DNA from: Enterovibrio calviensis DSM 14347
Lineage (GTDB): Bacteria; Pseudomonadota; Gammaproteobacteria; Enterobacterales; Vibrionaceae
Assembly (NCBI RefSeq): GCF_000621165.1
Contig: NZ_JHZA01000009.1
Coordinates: 62,001-126,000 of the forward strand
Direction: 5' to 3'
DNA: 64,000 nt
Part shown: positions 9,977 to 20,440 of the stretch, piece by piece
Numbering within the stretch: the first letter of the stretch is position 1
Layout of the letters: each line of letters begins with the position of its first letter
Program-made: the position numbers and the translations under genes
Notes under the pieces: generated by a model
The model's database searches: none
Seen by the model: only the letters and a program-made list of their open reading frames with translations
What the model was told of the DNA's origin: nothing

Positions 9977-10903
9977 TTGAACTGGCGTGGCATTGACTTA
10001 AACCTACTTGTGGCTTTTTCCGCATTGATGGAGACGCGCAGTGTCACCCGCGCAGCGCAAAAGCTATCCATTGGCCAATCCGCTATGAGCCACAATCTCT
10101 CACGACTTCGTGCCTTGCTTGATGATCCTCTATTTCATCGCCAAGGCCACGAAATGCTGCCCACCAGCCGTGCCCTTGAGCTTGAGCCCATCATCAATCA
10201 AATGTTAGAGACCATCGCGCACGATGTTCTCTCGCCTGTCGCATTCGATCCTGCTAACTACCAAGGAACGGTCAGAATTGGCCTGACGGATTATGCAGAG
10301 TTGGTTTTTGCCCCTGCGCTGTTTGATGTGTTCCGTCAACAAGCCCCTCATTGCCAGTTGAGCTGTCGCCCCGTCGACCGCGTTAACTATCGAGAAGCAC
10401 TAAAAGCGGATCACGTCGATGTGGTGTTGGGCGCGGTAGAGCCGCAAGAGCCGACGCTCGATATGGAAGATCTCTACACTGAAAAGCATGTTTGCTTATT
10501 TGACCCTCAAGCAACGGGCATTAACCAGCCACTCACGCTAGAAGATTACATCACATCGCCACACGCCCTTGTGACAGTCGATGGGCAGCTCAGCAGCCCT
10601 GTCGATGACACACTCAAAGCTTTGGGCTGTGACCGCCAAGTAGTCATGGGCTCGCAACGCTTTCTGACCGTTCGCCATTTGTTGTCAGGGAGAAACCTCA
10701 TTTGTACCGTGGCAGAATTGATGGCAAAACTAGACATGTTCAACACCAAACTGGCAATAAGCCCGACGCCCGTTAATGTCAGTAATTTTGTTATCCGTCA
10801 GATTTGGCACAAGAAACACGCCAGCAGCACCAAAAATCAATGGATCCGAAAAACCATTCACCAAACTGTTCGCCAGCAAGTGCAAGATTTACGTGCTAGA
10901 TAA
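9977..10903 (+). CDS. LysR-family transcriptional regulator
   Basis: LTTR of 308 residues: winged helix-turn-helix at about 1-62 (LNLLVAFSALMETRSVTRAAQKLSIGQSAMSHNLSRLR) and a periplasmic-binding-like effector domain from about 90. The first codon appears to be TTG at 9977, five bases after the deacylase stop; no ATG exists before the HTH. It follows ygfZ and the deacylase on the same strand, without the divergent target typical of LysR genes, so its targets are unknown. Confidence 0.9.
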   Translation: MNWRGIDLNLLVAFSALMETRSVTRAAQKLSIGQSAMSHNLSRLRALLDDPLFHRQGHEMLPTSRALELEPIINQMLETIAHDVLSPVAFDPANYQGTVRIGLTDYAELVFAPALFDVFRQQAPHCQLSCRPVDRVNYREALKADHVDVVLGAVEPQEPTLDMEDLYTEKHVCLFDPQATGINQPLTLEDYITSPHALVTVDGQLSSPVDDTLKALGCDRQVVMGSQRFLTVRHLLSGRNLICTVAELMAKLDMFNTKLAISPTPVNVSNFVIRQIWHKKHASSTKNQWIRKTIHQTVRQQVQDLRAR

Positions 10904-11117
10904 TTCAACTCGGTGTCTAATTATCTAGAATGTGACCTATCCCAGATACATTAGATTGAACCGCATTTTATTGAGCCAGATGTCTTAGCTGTCACATTGT
11001 AGTCATGCTCGCATCGTTATAATGCCGTCCGCCAAATTTCCAGAATTTATCGCTGGAAAAAGGATGTTGGCTAGCCGTGTCGAGAGGCACAACAATAAAA
11101 ATTAAAAGGAACTGCGA

Positions 11118-11321
11118 ATGCGGATGTTTAATCGATATGTCCCCACCCTCATTGCAAAACACGTCTACCGTTTGTTCACCGGACGTATTTACATTGATGG
11201 TCGTGGAAATTTCGACTTTCATCAGGGAATGATGCAGGCGCAATCAAATGCGGATTTTGAGCATTATCGTACGGTAAAAGAAATTAATGCCGAGATCCGT
11301 CGCTTGAAAGAACAGTGCTAA
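11118..11321 (+). CDS. Small conserved-looking protein of unknown function
   Basis: 67 residues, basic and aromatic at the N-terminus (MRMFNRYVPTLIAKHVYRLF) and charged at the C-terminus (VKEINAEIRRLKEQC, likely helical). An AAAAGGA ribosome site lies seven bases before the ATG and a perfect terminator follows within 90 bp, so it looks like a real single-gene unit. No family was recognised. The 214 bp before it hold no other gene. Confidence 0.65.
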   Translation: MRMFNRYVPTLIAKHVYRLFTGRIYIDGRGNFDFHQGMMQAQSNADFEHYRTVKEINAEIRRLKEQC

Positions 11322-11407
11322 CAAAAATACCCGCTCCCTCAAGAAGCTTGTTTGGCAAGAATATTGAGATAAGGGAATGTGGCTTCAAACACTTCGCTTG
11401 AACAAAA

Positions 11408-11434
11408 ACACCGCGCCTTGCGCGGTGTTTTTTT
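11408..11434 (+). terminator. Rho-independent terminator
   Basis: Nine-base perfect stem ACACCGCGC / GCGCGGTGT with a CTT loop, followed by a T run. Ends the 67-residue gene's transcript and faces gcvH. Confidence 0.88.
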
Positions 11435-11483
11435 CTGTTTGGAATTTGTCGAGTTCACCAAAGGGTCAGCGTCGATTGATCAA

Positions 11484-11876
11484 TTACTCTTCTTCTTCCA
11501 AGGTTTCCTGATATGCGGCAGCATCCAGCAGCTCATCAAGCTCTGTGGTATCACTGATACGAATTTGGAACAACCAGCCGTCACCGTAAGCATCCGAGTT
11601 AACGTACTCTGGCGAGCCTTCCAAATCTTCATTGATAGCGACGATTTCACCCGTCAACGGAGAGTAAATATCTGATGCAGCTTTAACAGACTCAGCCACT
11701 GCACAATCGTCTCCCGCATCGACAGTGTCACCCACATCAGGTAGGTCAATAAATACCATGTCACCTAACATCGCCTGTGCATGATCAGAGATACCAACGG
11801 TATACACGCCGTCACCTTCAGGTCTTACCCACTCATGGGAGGCGGCAAATTTCAATTCAGATGGGATGTCACTCAT
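11484..11876 (-). CDS. gcvH: Glycine cleavage system H protein
   Basis: Lipoyl carrier that shuttles the aminomethyl group between the P, T and L proteins of glycine decarboxylase. 130 residues with the lipoylation site K65 in [13 protein letters not shown]. GcvT and GcvP are not beside it here, unlike the common gcvTHP operon, so it is either dispersed or an extra copy. No glycine riboswitch was seen in the 256 bp around its 5' side. Confidence 0.95.
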   Translation of the reverse strand: MSDIPSELKFAASHEWVRPEGDGVYTVGISDHAQAMLGDMVFIDLPDVGDTVDAGDDCAVAESVKAASDIYSPLTGEIVAINEDLEGSPEYVNSDAYGDGWLFQIRISDTTELDELLDAAAYQETLEEEE

Positions 11877-12077
11877 AAATCAGCTTCCTTCTAGAAATTT
11901 TGTGCGACCAATCATCAGTCACTTAAAAAGCAAATTGCATCAGATACGCAAGTTAGGAAAGCCTTCACTTAATCGCAAGTAAAATCACCGTACAAAAAGC
12001 AATTGTTTTAACTCGATCAATCCTTGTCCCGACATTGACGCATCAATAAGTAAGGGAAGCCAAACTGACGACAAACA

Positions 12078-12115
12078 AAAACGCCAATGGCGATATCCTC
12101 AACCATTGGCGTTTT
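12078..12115. terminator. Terminator after the first mscS-type gene
   Basis: Thirteen-base perfect stem AAAACGCCAATGG / CCATTGGCGTTTT with A-rich and T-rich flanks, able to act in both directions; most likely ends the minus-strand channel gene at 12133. Confidence 0.85.
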
Positions 12116-12132
12116 GTTTAACTCAGCGACGA

Positions 12133-12966
12133 TTAGTCACTCGTTTTTTGCACGTGTACATCCATTTGTGGGAATGGGATTTCGATGCCTTCATCATCTA
12201 ACCCTTCTTTGATCGCTTGCAGCAAATCAAAGTAAACCGCCCAGTAATCAGCAGTACGAACCCAAGGGCGCACAACAAAGTTCACCGATGAATCTGCTAG
12301 CGCCACCACACCAATAGTTGGCTCTGGCTCCGCAAGAAGACGAGGCTCTGCAGCTAACACACGGCCAAGCACTTCTTTAGTTTTCTTCAAATCCGCGCTG
12401 TAAGACACGCCAATTTCAAAATCGATACGGCGCGTGTCATGACGAGAATAGTTGGTAATTGGGCTAGAAATAACGCCGCCATTTGGAACAACAATCATCT
12501 TGTTGTCAGGGGTTTTTAGCACAGTCGAGAAGATTTGAATTGAATCAACTGAACCCGAAACACCGCCGATTTCCACATAGTCGCCCGATTTAAATGGACG
12601 AAATGCAACAATCAGCACGCCTGCTGCGAAATTTGACAGGGAACCTTGAAGCGCCAAACCAACCGCAAGACCGGCCGCACCAATGACCGCAACCACTGAC
12701 GCAGTTTGAACACCCAGCTTACCAAGTGCTGCGATAAGCACGATAACGAACAATAAATAGCGGATAAATGTATGCACGAACTCAACAACGGCATTGTCGA
12801 GTTCTTTCTTGCGCATCACTGCCGCGACAGCACCGGCGATCTTTTTAACGACCCAATTACCGATGATTAAAATAGCGAGAGCGGAAATAACGTTAACCGC
12901 GTATTGAAGCAAAATGTCTTGGTTGTTTGTAAACCAGCTCATCGCTTCTTGAGTTGCATCTTCCAT
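12133..12966 (-). CDS. mscS: MscS-type small-conductance mechanosensitive channel (copy 1)
   Basis: Inner-membrane channel that opens on hypo-osmotic shock. 277 residues: three N-terminal membrane helices (TM1 near 20-40, TM2 near 60-80, TM3 in VIGAAGLAVGLALQGSLSNFAAG) followed by the beta domain (FRPFKSGDYVEIGG) and the alpha/beta vestibule ending at PFPQMDVH. The ATG at 12966 (MEDATQEAM) has an AAGGAC ribosome site; a longer frame to 13035 is not supported. Very similar along its whole length to the next gene, so a tandem duplicate. Confidence 0.93.
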   Translation of the reverse strand: MEDATQEAMSWFTNNQDILLQYAVNVISALAILIIGNWVVKKIAGAVAAVMRKKELDNAVVEFVHTFIRYLLFVIVLIAALGKLGVQTASVVAVIGAAGLAVGLALQGSLSNFAAGVLIVAFRPFKSGDYVEIGGVSGSVDSIQIFSTVLKTPDNKMIVVPNGGVISSPITNYSRHDTRRIDFEIGVSYSADLKKTKEVLGRVLAAEPRLLAEPEPTIGVVALADSSVNFVVRPWVRTADYWAVYFDLLQAIKEGLDDEGIEIPFPQMDVHVQKTSD

Positions 12967-13163
12967 TGCAATGTCCTTGATAAATTTATTTACGTAAATA
13001 GTCCCGAGATACGTCTGAGAGCAATCGCACCCCAATCACCTGATTTAAGTCTCACAGGTAAAAATCAGAAGTGAGTTTACAGTTTAAGCGCCATTGAAGA
13101 GTGTCTCAAACTTAAAACAATGGAACTGATCTTTTTGTGACTTATCTATGGCATAGATATAAA

Positions 13164-13189
13164 AAAGCCCCGCATATTTGCAGGGCTTT
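13164..13189 (-). terminator. Terminator of the second mscS-type gene
   Basis: AAAGCCC (13164-13170) pairs with GGGCTTT (13183-13189), preceded on the plus strand by A residues that give a U tract on the minus strand. Confidence 0.85.
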
Positions 13190-13207
13190 ATTCAGCAGTG
13201 CGAGCGA

Positions 13208-14119
13208 TTAAAGCGCTTCGGCGACTGGCTGTTTTTCTTCATTGGCTTTCGCTTTCGCTTCTGCAGCTGCCACGTGGTAGTGAACATCCATTTGTGGGAA
13301 TGGAATCTCGATACCCGCTTCGTCTAGGCCTTCTTTGATAGCTTGCATCAAGTCGAAATACGTTGCCCAGTAATCAGCCGTGTTTACCCAAGGGCGAACA
13401 ACGAAGTTCACTGAAGAGTCCATCAATGCATGCACACCAATAGTTGGCTCAGGATCTTGCAAAACACGTGGGTCAGCTTTAACAACACGCGTTAGCACTT
13501 CTTTGGTCTTTTTAAGATCGGCTTTGTAAGACACACCGATAACGAAATCAATACGGCGCGTATCATGGCGTGAGTAGTTGGTGATTGGGCTAGAAATCAC
13601 GGTGCCATTAGGCACGACAACCATTTTGTTATCTGGTGTAGTCAAAATGGTAGAGAAGATCTGAATCGACGCAACGGAACCTGAGACACCACCCACTTCT
13701 ACGTGGTCGCCAGATTTAAACGGGCGGAATGTCACGATCAATACACCCGCAGCAAAGTTCGACAGTGAACCTTGAAGCGCTAAACCGATAGCAAGACCTG
13801 CCGCACCGATAACCGCAACAATAGATGCCGTTTCAACGCCAACGCGGCCTAGAGCTGCAATCAGTACAATGGTAAACATCACGTAGCGAACCAAGTTCTC
13901 GATAAAATCGACAACGGATTGGTCCAACTCACGCTTTTTCAGCACAACGGCTACAGAGCCAGCGACTTTCTTAACAACCCAATTACCCACAAGCATGATC
14001 ATGATTGCGGTAATAATATTCACGCCATACTGAATCATCAGTTCATGGTTTGACGCCAACCAACTCATTGCTTCATTTGCTGTTTCTTCAACAACCTGAA
14101 TTGCATTTTGCTCAGTCAT
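13208..14119 (-). CDS. mscS: MscS-type small-conductance mechanosensitive channel (copy 2)
   Basis: 303 residues with the same layout as copy 1: three membrane helices, the glycine/alanine-rich pore helix (VIGAAGLAIGLALQGSLSNFAAG), beta domain and vestibule to PFPQMDVH. It then adds a charged alanine- and lysine-rich tail (AAAEAKAKANEEKQPVAEAL) missing from copy 1. ATG with a GAGAAAGAG ribosome site. Each copy has its own terminator, so the two are separately transcribed. Confidence 0.94.
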   Translation of the reverse strand: MTEQNAIQVVEETANEAMSWLASNHELMIQYGVNIITAIMIMLVGNWVVKKVAGSVAVVLKKRELDQSVVDFIENLVRYVMFTIVLIAALGRVGVETASIVAVIGAAGLAIGLALQGSLSNFAAGVLIVTFRPFKSGDHVEVGGVSGSVASIQIFSTILTTPDNKMVVVPNGTVISSPITNYSRHDTRRIDFVIGVSYKADLKKTKEVLTRVVKADPRVLQDPEPTIGVHALMDSSVNFVVRPWVNTADYWATYFDLMQAIKEGLDEAGIEIPFPQMDVHYHVAAAEAKAKANEEKQPVAEAL

Positions 14120-14215
14120 CTCTTTCTCTCATCTTAAGATCACACAAGCCAATTCCTACTGCAGTTTCCTGCAATCAAAATTGGCTTGGTCACATGACTA
14201 AATTTCAGCCACAAA

Positions 14216-14241
14216 AAAACCCGCTAAATTTAGCGGGTTTT
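14216..14241 (-). terminator. Terminator after fbaA
   Basis: Perfect 13-base palindrome AAAACCCGCTAAA / TTTAGCGGGTTTT just downstream of the fbaA stop; an A tract precedes it on the plus strand. Confidence 0.9.
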
Positions 14242-14276
14242 GAGAGATTTGTAATCCGTTTTTTTAAAAAACGAAC

Positions 14277-15353
14277 TTACAGAACGTCGATAGCGTTCAG
14301 GTCAGCAAATGCTTTCTCTAGACGAGTAACCATTGAAGCTTGACCAGCGCGTAGCCATACGCGTGGGTCGTAGTACTTCTTGTTAGGCGCAGCTTCGCCA
14401 GTTGGGTTACCGATTTGACCTTGCAGGTAATCAAAGTTGTCTGCAGAGTAAGTACGGATACCATCCCACGTTGCCCACTGAGTATCAGTATCGATGTTCA
14501 TTTTGATAACACCGTAACCGATAGACTCTTGGATTTCTGCTTCAGAAGAACCAGAACCGCCGTGGAATACGAAGTTCAGAGCGTTAGGTGCAATACCGAA
14601 TTTCTCTGCACAGTACGCTTGTGAATCACGTAGGATAGTTGGCGTCAGTACAACGTTACCCGCTTGGTAAACACCGTGTACGTTACCGAAAGATGCTGCG
14701 ATAGTGAAACGTGGGCTGATAGCGCTCAGTTTCTCGTATGCGTATGCAACGTCTTCTGGAGAAGTGTATAGCTCAGACGCGTCCATATCAGAGTTATCTA
14801 CGCCGTCTTCTTCACCACCAGTACAACCTAGTTCGATTTCTAGCGTCATACCCATCTTTTCCATGCGAGCAAGGTATGCAGCACAGATTTCGATGTTTTC
14901 TTCTAGAGACTCTTCAGAAAGGTCGATCATGTGAGAAGAGAATAGTGGCTTACCGGTTTCAGCGAAGTGTGCTTCACCAGCGTCTAGCAGGCCGTCGATC
15001 CAAGGAAGAAGTTTCTTCGCAGCGTGGTCAGTGTGCAGAATAACTGGAACACCGTAAGAAGCAGCTACTGCGTGAACGTATTTCGCACCAGCAACAGCAC
15101 CAAGGATTTGTGCACCTTGGCCTTCTAGCTTAACGCCTTTACCAGCGAAGAAGCCAGCACCGCCGTTAGAGAACTGAACAACAACGGGTGCTTTAACTTT
15201 AGAAGCAGCTTCTAGAACACCGTTGATTGAATCCGTGTTTACTACGTTTACCGCTGGAAGAGCGAACTTGTTCTCTTTAGCAATTTCAAACACTTTCTGT
15301 ACGTCGTCACCAGAGATAACGCCAGGTTTTACAAAATCAAAAATCTTAGACAT
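14277..15353 (-). CDS. fbaA: Fructose-bisphosphate aldolase, class II
   Basis: Zinc enzyme splitting fructose-1,6-bisphosphate into two trioses. 358 residues from the ATG at 15353 (MSKIFDFVKPGVISGDD); metal-binding HTDH near residue 110 and the GGSGSSEAEIQ phosphate-binding segment are present. Last gene of the tkt, epd, pgk, fbaA run; pgk is about 230 bp upstream with its own terminator, so it may have a promoter of its own. Confidence 0.97.
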   Translation of the reverse strand: MSKIFDFVKPGVISGDDVQKVFEIAKENKFALPAVNVVNTDSINGVLEAASKVKAPVVVQFSNGGAGFFAGKGVKLEGQGAQILGAVAGAKYVHAVAASYGVPVILHTDHAAKKLLPWIDGLLDAGEAHFAETGKPLFSSHMIDLSEESLEENIEICAAYLARMEKMGMTLEIELGCTGGEEDGVDNSDMDASELYTSPEDVAYAYEKLSAISPRFTIAASFGNVHGVYQAGNVVLTPTILRDSQAYCAEKFGIAPNALNFVFHGGSGSSEAEIQESIGYGVIKMNIDTDTQWATWDGIRTYSADNFDYLQGQIGNPTGEAAPNKKYYDPRVWLRAGQASMVTRLEKAFADLNAIDVL

Positions 15354-15548
15354 GACAATAGTCCTATTTACTCTGTAGTCTTTGAATGAATCAGTACCAA
15401 GCTGGCTATATCCCAACCAACTCGGCTAAATCGGCAAACGTTTGCGATCAGCGCTGCGCATTGTACCCAAACGTCTCACCAAACACATTAATTTTTGTCT
15501 TTGGTGTATGCGTCTCTGCACATAAATCTCGGCGAAAGACACATAAAA

Positions 15549-15573
15549 AAACGGAGGCTATCAACCTCCGTTT
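15549..15573 (-). terminator. Terminator after pgk
   Basis: AAACGGAGG / CCTCCGTTT stem immediately after the pgk stop with an A tract on the plus strand (U tract on the minus strand). Confidence 0.85.
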
Positions 15574-15579
15574 CATGAA

Positions 15580-16743
15580 TTACGCTTTAGCGCGCGCTTC
15601 TAGCATTTCTACTGCTGGAAGAACTTTACCTTCAACGAACTCAAGGAAAGCACCACCGCCAGTTGAGATGTAAGAAACATCAGCTTTAATACCGAACTTG
15701 TCGATAGCTGCCAATGTGTCACCACCACCCGCTACAGAGAAACCTGCAGATTCAGCGATTGCTTTAGAAATGCCAGCAGTACCCGCTTCGAAGTTTTTGA
15801 ATTCGAATACGCCTACTGGGCCATTCCATAGGATGGTTTTCGCGTTGCTGATGATTTCAGCAAGTGCTGCAGTTGATTGAGGACCTAGGTCGAAAATCAT
15901 GTCGTCATCTTGAACGTCAGCAACGTTTTTGATTTCAGCTTCTGCGTTTTCGTCGAATGCTTTCGCACATGCAACGTCAGTCGCGACTGGAATTGCACAC
16001 TCTTTCATTAGCTTCTTAGCTGTGTCTACTAGGTCAGCTTCGTACAGTGATTTGCCCACATTGTGGCCTTCAGCTGCGATGAAAGTGTTTGCGATACCAC
16101 CGCCAACAACCAATTGGTCAGCGATTTTAGATAGAGATTCAAGCACAGTCAGCTTGGTAGAAACTTTAGAACCACCAACGATAGCAACCAATGGACGCTC
16201 TGGGTTGTCCATTGCTTTACCTAGTGCTTCAAGTTCAGCTGCTAGAAGAGGACCAGCACATGCAACTGGAGCAAATACGCCTACACCGTAGGTAGATGCT
16301 TGTGCGCGGTGCGCAGTACCGAATGCATCCATCACGAATACGTCACACAGTGCAGCGTATTGCTTAGACAGTTCGTCTTCGTTTTTCTTCTCGCCTTTGT
16401 TGAAGCGAACGTTTTCTAGAACCACTAGCTCACCCGCGTTCAGCTCTAGGCCGTTCAGGTAATCTTTTGCTAGTTTAACGTCACAATCAAGCGCGTCGTT
16501 CAAGTAGTTAACAACAGGCTGTAGAGAGAATTCTTCTGCGTACTCGCCTTCAGTAGGGCGACCTAGGTGAGAAGTCACCATCACTTTCGCGCCAGCTTCT
16601 AGGCAAGTTTTGATGGTTGGGATTGACGCTAGGATACGTGCATCAGAAGTTACTTTACCGTTTTTCACTGGTACGTTCAGATCGGCACGGATAAATACGC
16701 GTTTGCCAGCCAAGTCCAGATCGGTCATTTTAATTACAGACAT
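15580..16743 (-). CDS. pgk: Phosphoglycerate kinase
   Basis: Glycolytic kinase making ATP from 1,3-bisphosphoglycerate. 387 residues from the ATG at 16743 ([25 protein letters not shown]); contains SHLGRPTEG, the nucleotide site GGSKVSTKL and GGGDTLAAI. Lies between epd and fbaA as in E. coli. Confidence 0.98.
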   Translation of the reverse strand: MSVIKMTDLDLAGKRVFIRADLNVPVKNGKVTSDARILASIPTIKTCLEAGAKVMVTSHLGRPTEGEYAEEFSLQPVVNYLNDALDCDVKLAKDYLNGLELNAGELVVLENVRFNKGEKKNEDELSKQYAALCDVFVMDAFGTAHRAQASTYGVGVFAPVACAGPLLAAELEALGKAMDNPERPLVAIVGGSKVSTKLTVLESLSKIADQLVVGGGIANTFIAAEGHNVGKSLYEADLVDTAKKLMKECAIPVATDVACAKAFDENAEAEIKNVADVQDDDMIFDLGPQSTAALAEIISNAKTILWNGPVGVFEFKNFEAGTAGISKAIAESAGFSVAGGGDTLAAIDKFGIKADVSYISTGGGAFLEFVEGKVLPAVEMLEARAKA

Positions 16744-16812
16744 GTTCGTCCTCTCTATAAGTTGCAAAAATAAATAAATTTGCTTTAGCTTTTACGAAGT
16801 AAAAGCCGTGAC

Positions 16813-17853
16813 TCAAGCCTTCGAGCCACTGGAAACTGCATCCATGGCTAACGCGGTGTCTAACATCCGGTTAGCAAACCCCCACTCGTTGTCGCACCAC
16901 ACCAGCATTTTCACCAAATTGTGGTTACTTACCCGTGTTTGCGAGCCATCGACAATGGCGCTGTGAGGATCATGGTTAAAGTCAACCGAGACTAATGGTG
17001 CCTCGGTATAATCGACGATGCCGTTCAATGTACACCGAGCAGCCTCTTCGAGTGATTGATTTACGTCATTAACTTTCACTTTTGTGTTAACTGTGACGCT
17101 TAAATCCATCGCTGTGACATTTATCGTAGGAACTCTAACTGAAATCGCTTCAAATTTGTCAGAAAATTTCGGAAATATTCTTCCAATTCCTAAATGTAAT
17201 TTGGTGTCGACAGGAATAATAGACTGGCTGGCAGCACGTGTGCGTCGCAAATCTGGGTGATAGGCATCAATCACCTGCTGATCGTTCATGGAAGAGTGAA
17301 TTGTTGTGATCGTGCCGGATTCAATTCCAAACTGCTCATCCAGTACTTTTATTACTGGAACGATACAGTTTGTGGTGCAAGAACCGTTGGACACTATCAG
17401 GTCAGACGTCTTCAACGTGTCTTCATTCACACCAAAGATAATGGTGTTATCGAGGTCGTTGCTGCCAGGGTGAGAAAACAGGACTTTCTTAGCACCCGCA
17501 TCGATATGCGCTTGGCCATGTTCGCGATTGCCATAAACACCCGTGCAGTCGAGCACGATATCAATGTCTAGGTCACGCCAAGGAAGTAACTCTATGTCCG
17601 CAAGATGCAGGAGACGAATAGAATCGTAATCACCGTCTTGGTGATGTACGTAAAGGTGTTCCTGATTGTGGGTGATTTTTTTCTGGAATCGGCCGTGGCT
17701 GGTGTCGTATTGCAGGAGGTGCGCCATCGCATCAGGCTGGGCAAGTTCATTGACTGCCACCACTTTAATTTGCTGACTCTTTCCGCTTTCATAAACGGCG
17801 CGTAAAACATTGCGCCCGATACGCCCAAATCCATTGATCGCAACCTTTAGCAT
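16813..17853 (-). CDS. epd: D-erythrose-4-phosphate dehydrogenase
   Basis: GAPDH paralogue that oxidises erythrose-4-phosphate to 4-phosphoerythronate, feeding pyridoxal phosphate synthesis. 346 residues with the NAD fold NGFGRIGRN at 8-16, the catalytic cysteine C159 in SNGSCTTNC, and NE at 35-36 after the second strand instead of the ND of true GAPDH. The position between tkt and pgk supports Epd over GapA. Confidence 0.94.
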   Translation of the reverse strand: MLKVAINGFGRIGRNVLRAVYESGKSQQIKVVAVNELAQPDAMAHLLQYDTSHGRFQKKITHNQEHLYVHHQDGDYDSIRLLHLADIELLPWRDLDIDIVLDCTGVYGNREHGQAHIDAGAKKVLFSHPGSNDLDNTIIFGVNEDTLKTSDLIVSNGSCTTNCIVPVIKVLDEQFGIESGTITTIHSSMNDQQVIDAYHPDLRRTRAASQSIIPVDTKLHLGIGRIFPKFSDKFEAISVRVPTINVTAMDLSVTVNTKVKVNDVNQSLEEAARCTLNGIVDYTEAPLVSVDFNHDPHSAIVDGSQTRVSNHNLVKMLVWCDNEWGFANRMLDTALAMDAVSSGSKA

Positions 17854-18033
17854 TACACCCTGTGTCCTAACACGAATTTAATGGTCTAGATATTACATGA
17901 TAAAGATCACAATCGCATCCGTAGAATCGCATCTGCACGAAGCAAGCGCTTTCACCAATATCCACCGACCTAACTGCGCTGAAAGACGCTAGATTTAATG
18001 ACCAACTCGAAAGCAACCCCTCCCTTTTAGGCG

Positions 18034-18060
18034 AAAAAAAACCGAGCCTAATGGCTCGGT
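18034..18060 (-). terminator. Terminator after tkt
   Basis: ACCGAGCC TAAT GGCTCGGT (18041-18060) with seven A before it on the plus strand, i.e. a U7 tract for the minus-strand transketolase transcript. It separates tkt from epd. Confidence 0.92.
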
Positions 18061-18082
18061 TGTCTTTGTCATCTTCTCGGTA

Positions 18083-20080
18083 TTATGCGAGTAGTTCTTT
18101 TGCCGTATCAACCACGTTTTCAACGGTGAAACCGAACATTTTGAACAGTTCGCCTGCTGGTGCAGATTCGCCGAAGGTGTGCATGCCAATGATGCGGCCG
18201 TCGAAACCTACATACTTGTACCAGAAGTCAGCAATACCCGCTTCAATCGCAACACGTGCTGTCACGTCTGAAGGCAATACAGATTCGCGGTAAGACGCAT
18301 CTTGCTTGTCGTAGATGTCAGTTGCTGGCATAGAAACAACGCGTACTTGCTTGCCATCAGCAGACAATTGCGCCGCCGCTTCAACCGCCAGTTCCACTTC
18401 TGAACCCGTCGCAATCAAGATGAGGTCAGGCTTACCTGCACAATCTTTCAGAACGTAGCCGCCCTTCGCGATGTTCGCCACTTGCTCTGCATCACGTGGC
18501 TGTTGAGCCAAGTTTTGACGAGAGAAGATCAGTGAGGTTGGGCCGTCTTTACGCTCGATAGCCAGTTTCCATGCAACCGCAGACTCTACTTGGTCACACG
18601 GACGCCATGTGCTCATGTTTGGCGTTAGACGCAGTGATGCGATTTGCTCAACAGGTTGGTGTGTTGGGCCATCTTCACCCAGACCGATTGAGTCATGGGT
18701 GTACACTTGGATGTTCTGAATTTTCATCAGTGCAGCCATGCGCATTGCGTTACGTGCGTATTCCATGAACATCAGGAAGGTTGCGCCGTAAGGAACGAAA
18801 CCGCCGTGCAACGCGATACCGTTGATGATCGCTGTCATGCCGAACTCACGCACACCGTAGTGAATGTAGTTGCCCGATGCGTCGTCAGCAGTGACGGCTT
18901 TAGAACCAGACCACATGGTCAAGTTTGAAGGTGCAAGGTCAGCAGAGCCGCCCATGAATTCAGGGAGCATCGCACCAAACGCTTCAAGCGCGTTTTGAGA
19001 CGCTTTACGTGATGCAATGTTTGCAGGGTTTGCTTGCAGATCAGCAATGATTTGGTTGGCTTTCGCTTCCCATTCTGCTGGTAAATCGCCGTTTACGCGG
19101 CGTTTGAATTCAGCCGCAAGCTCTGGGTAAGCCGCTTCGTACGCTGCAAGCTTCTCGTTCCAAGAAGACTCTTTCGCTGCACCCGCTTCTTTAGCATCCC
19201 ACTTACCGTAGATATCCGCAGGGATTTCAAACGGACCGTGTTCCCAGCCAAGTTGTTGACGAGTTGCTGCGATTTCGTCTGCGCCCAGTGGTGCGCCATG
19301 ACAATCGTGCGTGCCTGCTTTGTTTGGTGAGCCGAAACCGATCACGGTTTTGGTACAGATCAGCGTAGGACGACCGGTTTCTGCTTTTGCTGCTTCGATT
19401 GCCGCGTTGATTGCGTCAGCATCGTGACCATCAACAGCAGGAATAACGTGCCAGCCATAGGCTTCAAAACGCTGAGGCGTGTTGTCGGTGAACCAGCCTT
19501 CAACGTGACCATCGATAGAAATACCGTTGTCATCCCAGAACGCAACCAGCTTGCCCAAACCTAGCGTACCCGCCAGAGAACATGCTTCGTGAGAGATACC
19601 TTCCATCAAACAGCCATCGCCCAAGAACACGTAAGTGTTGTGGTCAACGATGTCGTGGCCTTCACGGTTAAATTGCGCTGCCAGAGATTTCTCTGCCATC
19701 GCCATGCCTACCGCATTGGTGATGCCTTGGCCTAGTGGACCGGTTGTGGTCTCGATGCCTGGTGCATAACCGTACTCAGGGTGACCTGGGGTTTTTGAAT
19801 GCAGTTGACGGAAGTTTTTCAGATCGCTAATCGACAGATCGTAACCGGTGAGATGAAGCAGAGAATAAATCAGCATTGAGCCGTGGCCGTTCGAAAGCAC
19901 GAAACGGTCGCGGTCAGCCCACTCAGGGTTTTGTGGGTTGTGGTTCATGTGGTCACGCCATAGCACTTCGGCGATATCAGCCATGCCCATTGGGGCGCCT
20001 GGGTGGCCAGAGTTGGCTTGTTGTACACCGTCCATGCTAAGTGCACGAATCGCGTTTGCTAATACCTTGCGGGAAGACAT
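18083..20080 (-). CDS. tktA: Transketolase
   Basis: Thiamine-diphosphate enzyme of the pentose phosphate pathway; it produces erythrose-4-phosphate, the substrate of the adjacent epd product. 665 residues from the ATG at 20080 ([21 protein letters not shown]). The TPP/metal motif GDGCLMEG, the [11 protein letters not shown] signature and the C-terminal regulatory-like domain are all present. Confidence 0.97.
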   Translation of the reverse strand: MSSRKVLANAIRALSMDGVQQANSGHPGAPMGMADIAEVLWRDHMNHNPQNPEWADRDRFVLSNGHGSMLIYSLLHLTGYDLSISDLKNFRQLHSKTPGHPEYGYAPGIETTTGPLGQGITNAVGMAMAEKSLAAQFNREGHDIVDHNTYVFLGDGCLMEGISHEACSLAGTLGLGKLVAFWDDNGISIDGHVEGWFTDNTPQRFEAYGWHVIPAVDGHDADAINAAIEAAKAETGRPTLICTKTVIGFGSPNKAGTHDCHGAPLGADEIAATRQQLGWEHGPFEIPADIYGKWDAKEAGAAKESSWNEKLAAYEAAYPELAAEFKRRVNGDLPAEWEAKANQIIADLQANPANIASRKASQNALEAFGAMLPEFMGGSADLAPSNLTMWSGSKAVTADDASGNYIHYGVREFGMTAIINGIALHGGFVPYGATFLMFMEYARNAMRMAALMKIQNIQVYTHDSIGLGEDGPTHQPVEQIASLRLTPNMSTWRPCDQVESAVAWKLAIERKDGPTSLIFSRQNLAQQPRDAEQVANIAKGGYVLKDCAGKPDLILIATGSEVELAVEAAAQLSADGKQVRVVSMPATDIYDKQDASYRESVLPSDVTARVAIEAGIADFWYKYVGFDGRIIGMHTFGESAPAGELFKMFGFTVENVVDTAKELLA

Positions 20081-20356
20081 GTCTGCTCCTGAGATCAATA
20101 GACGTTTTGTTTTATATGCAAACAGGCGCAATACTGAAATAGTTTAGAGAGGCCTGATCGCAGAACTTGGCGGGGTCGTATTGTCGCAAGACTGCTGTTC
20201 GTCTGCAAACGATTTACATGTCTGATTTGAAGGCATTCTGATGATTTTAGTATGAAGGAATCGTTTAATTTCGGCACAGTGCGATGAGGAACGCAATCGT
20301 TTCCCTTTTACACAGACAAATTGCATGGTTGATTTCTTATCGCTCCAGCGTAGAAT

Positions 20357-20388
20357 AGACGTCCAGATGGTAAAACATCTAACCATTT
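20357..20388 (+). promoter_or_regulatory. MetJ operator (tandem met boxes) upstream of metK
   Basis: Four adjacent 8-mers, AGACGTCC, AGATGGTA, AAACATCT and AACCATTT, align with the AGACGTCT consensus at 7, 4, 6 and 4 positions. MetJ binds such tandem arrays with S-adenosylmethionine as corepressor, so metK would be repressed when SAM is plentiful. Placed 53 bp before the ATG, in the 360-bp divergent gap with tktA, which holds no gene. Confidence 0.75.
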
Positions 20389-20440
20389 AAACGTATATCA
20401 ACCTATATTTAGCTCATTACTTATTTTTAAGGAACGCGAC

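Noticed and set aside
11877..12077. Glycine riboswitch upstream of gcvH
   Set aside because: No tandem aptamer-like conserved segments could be recognised.
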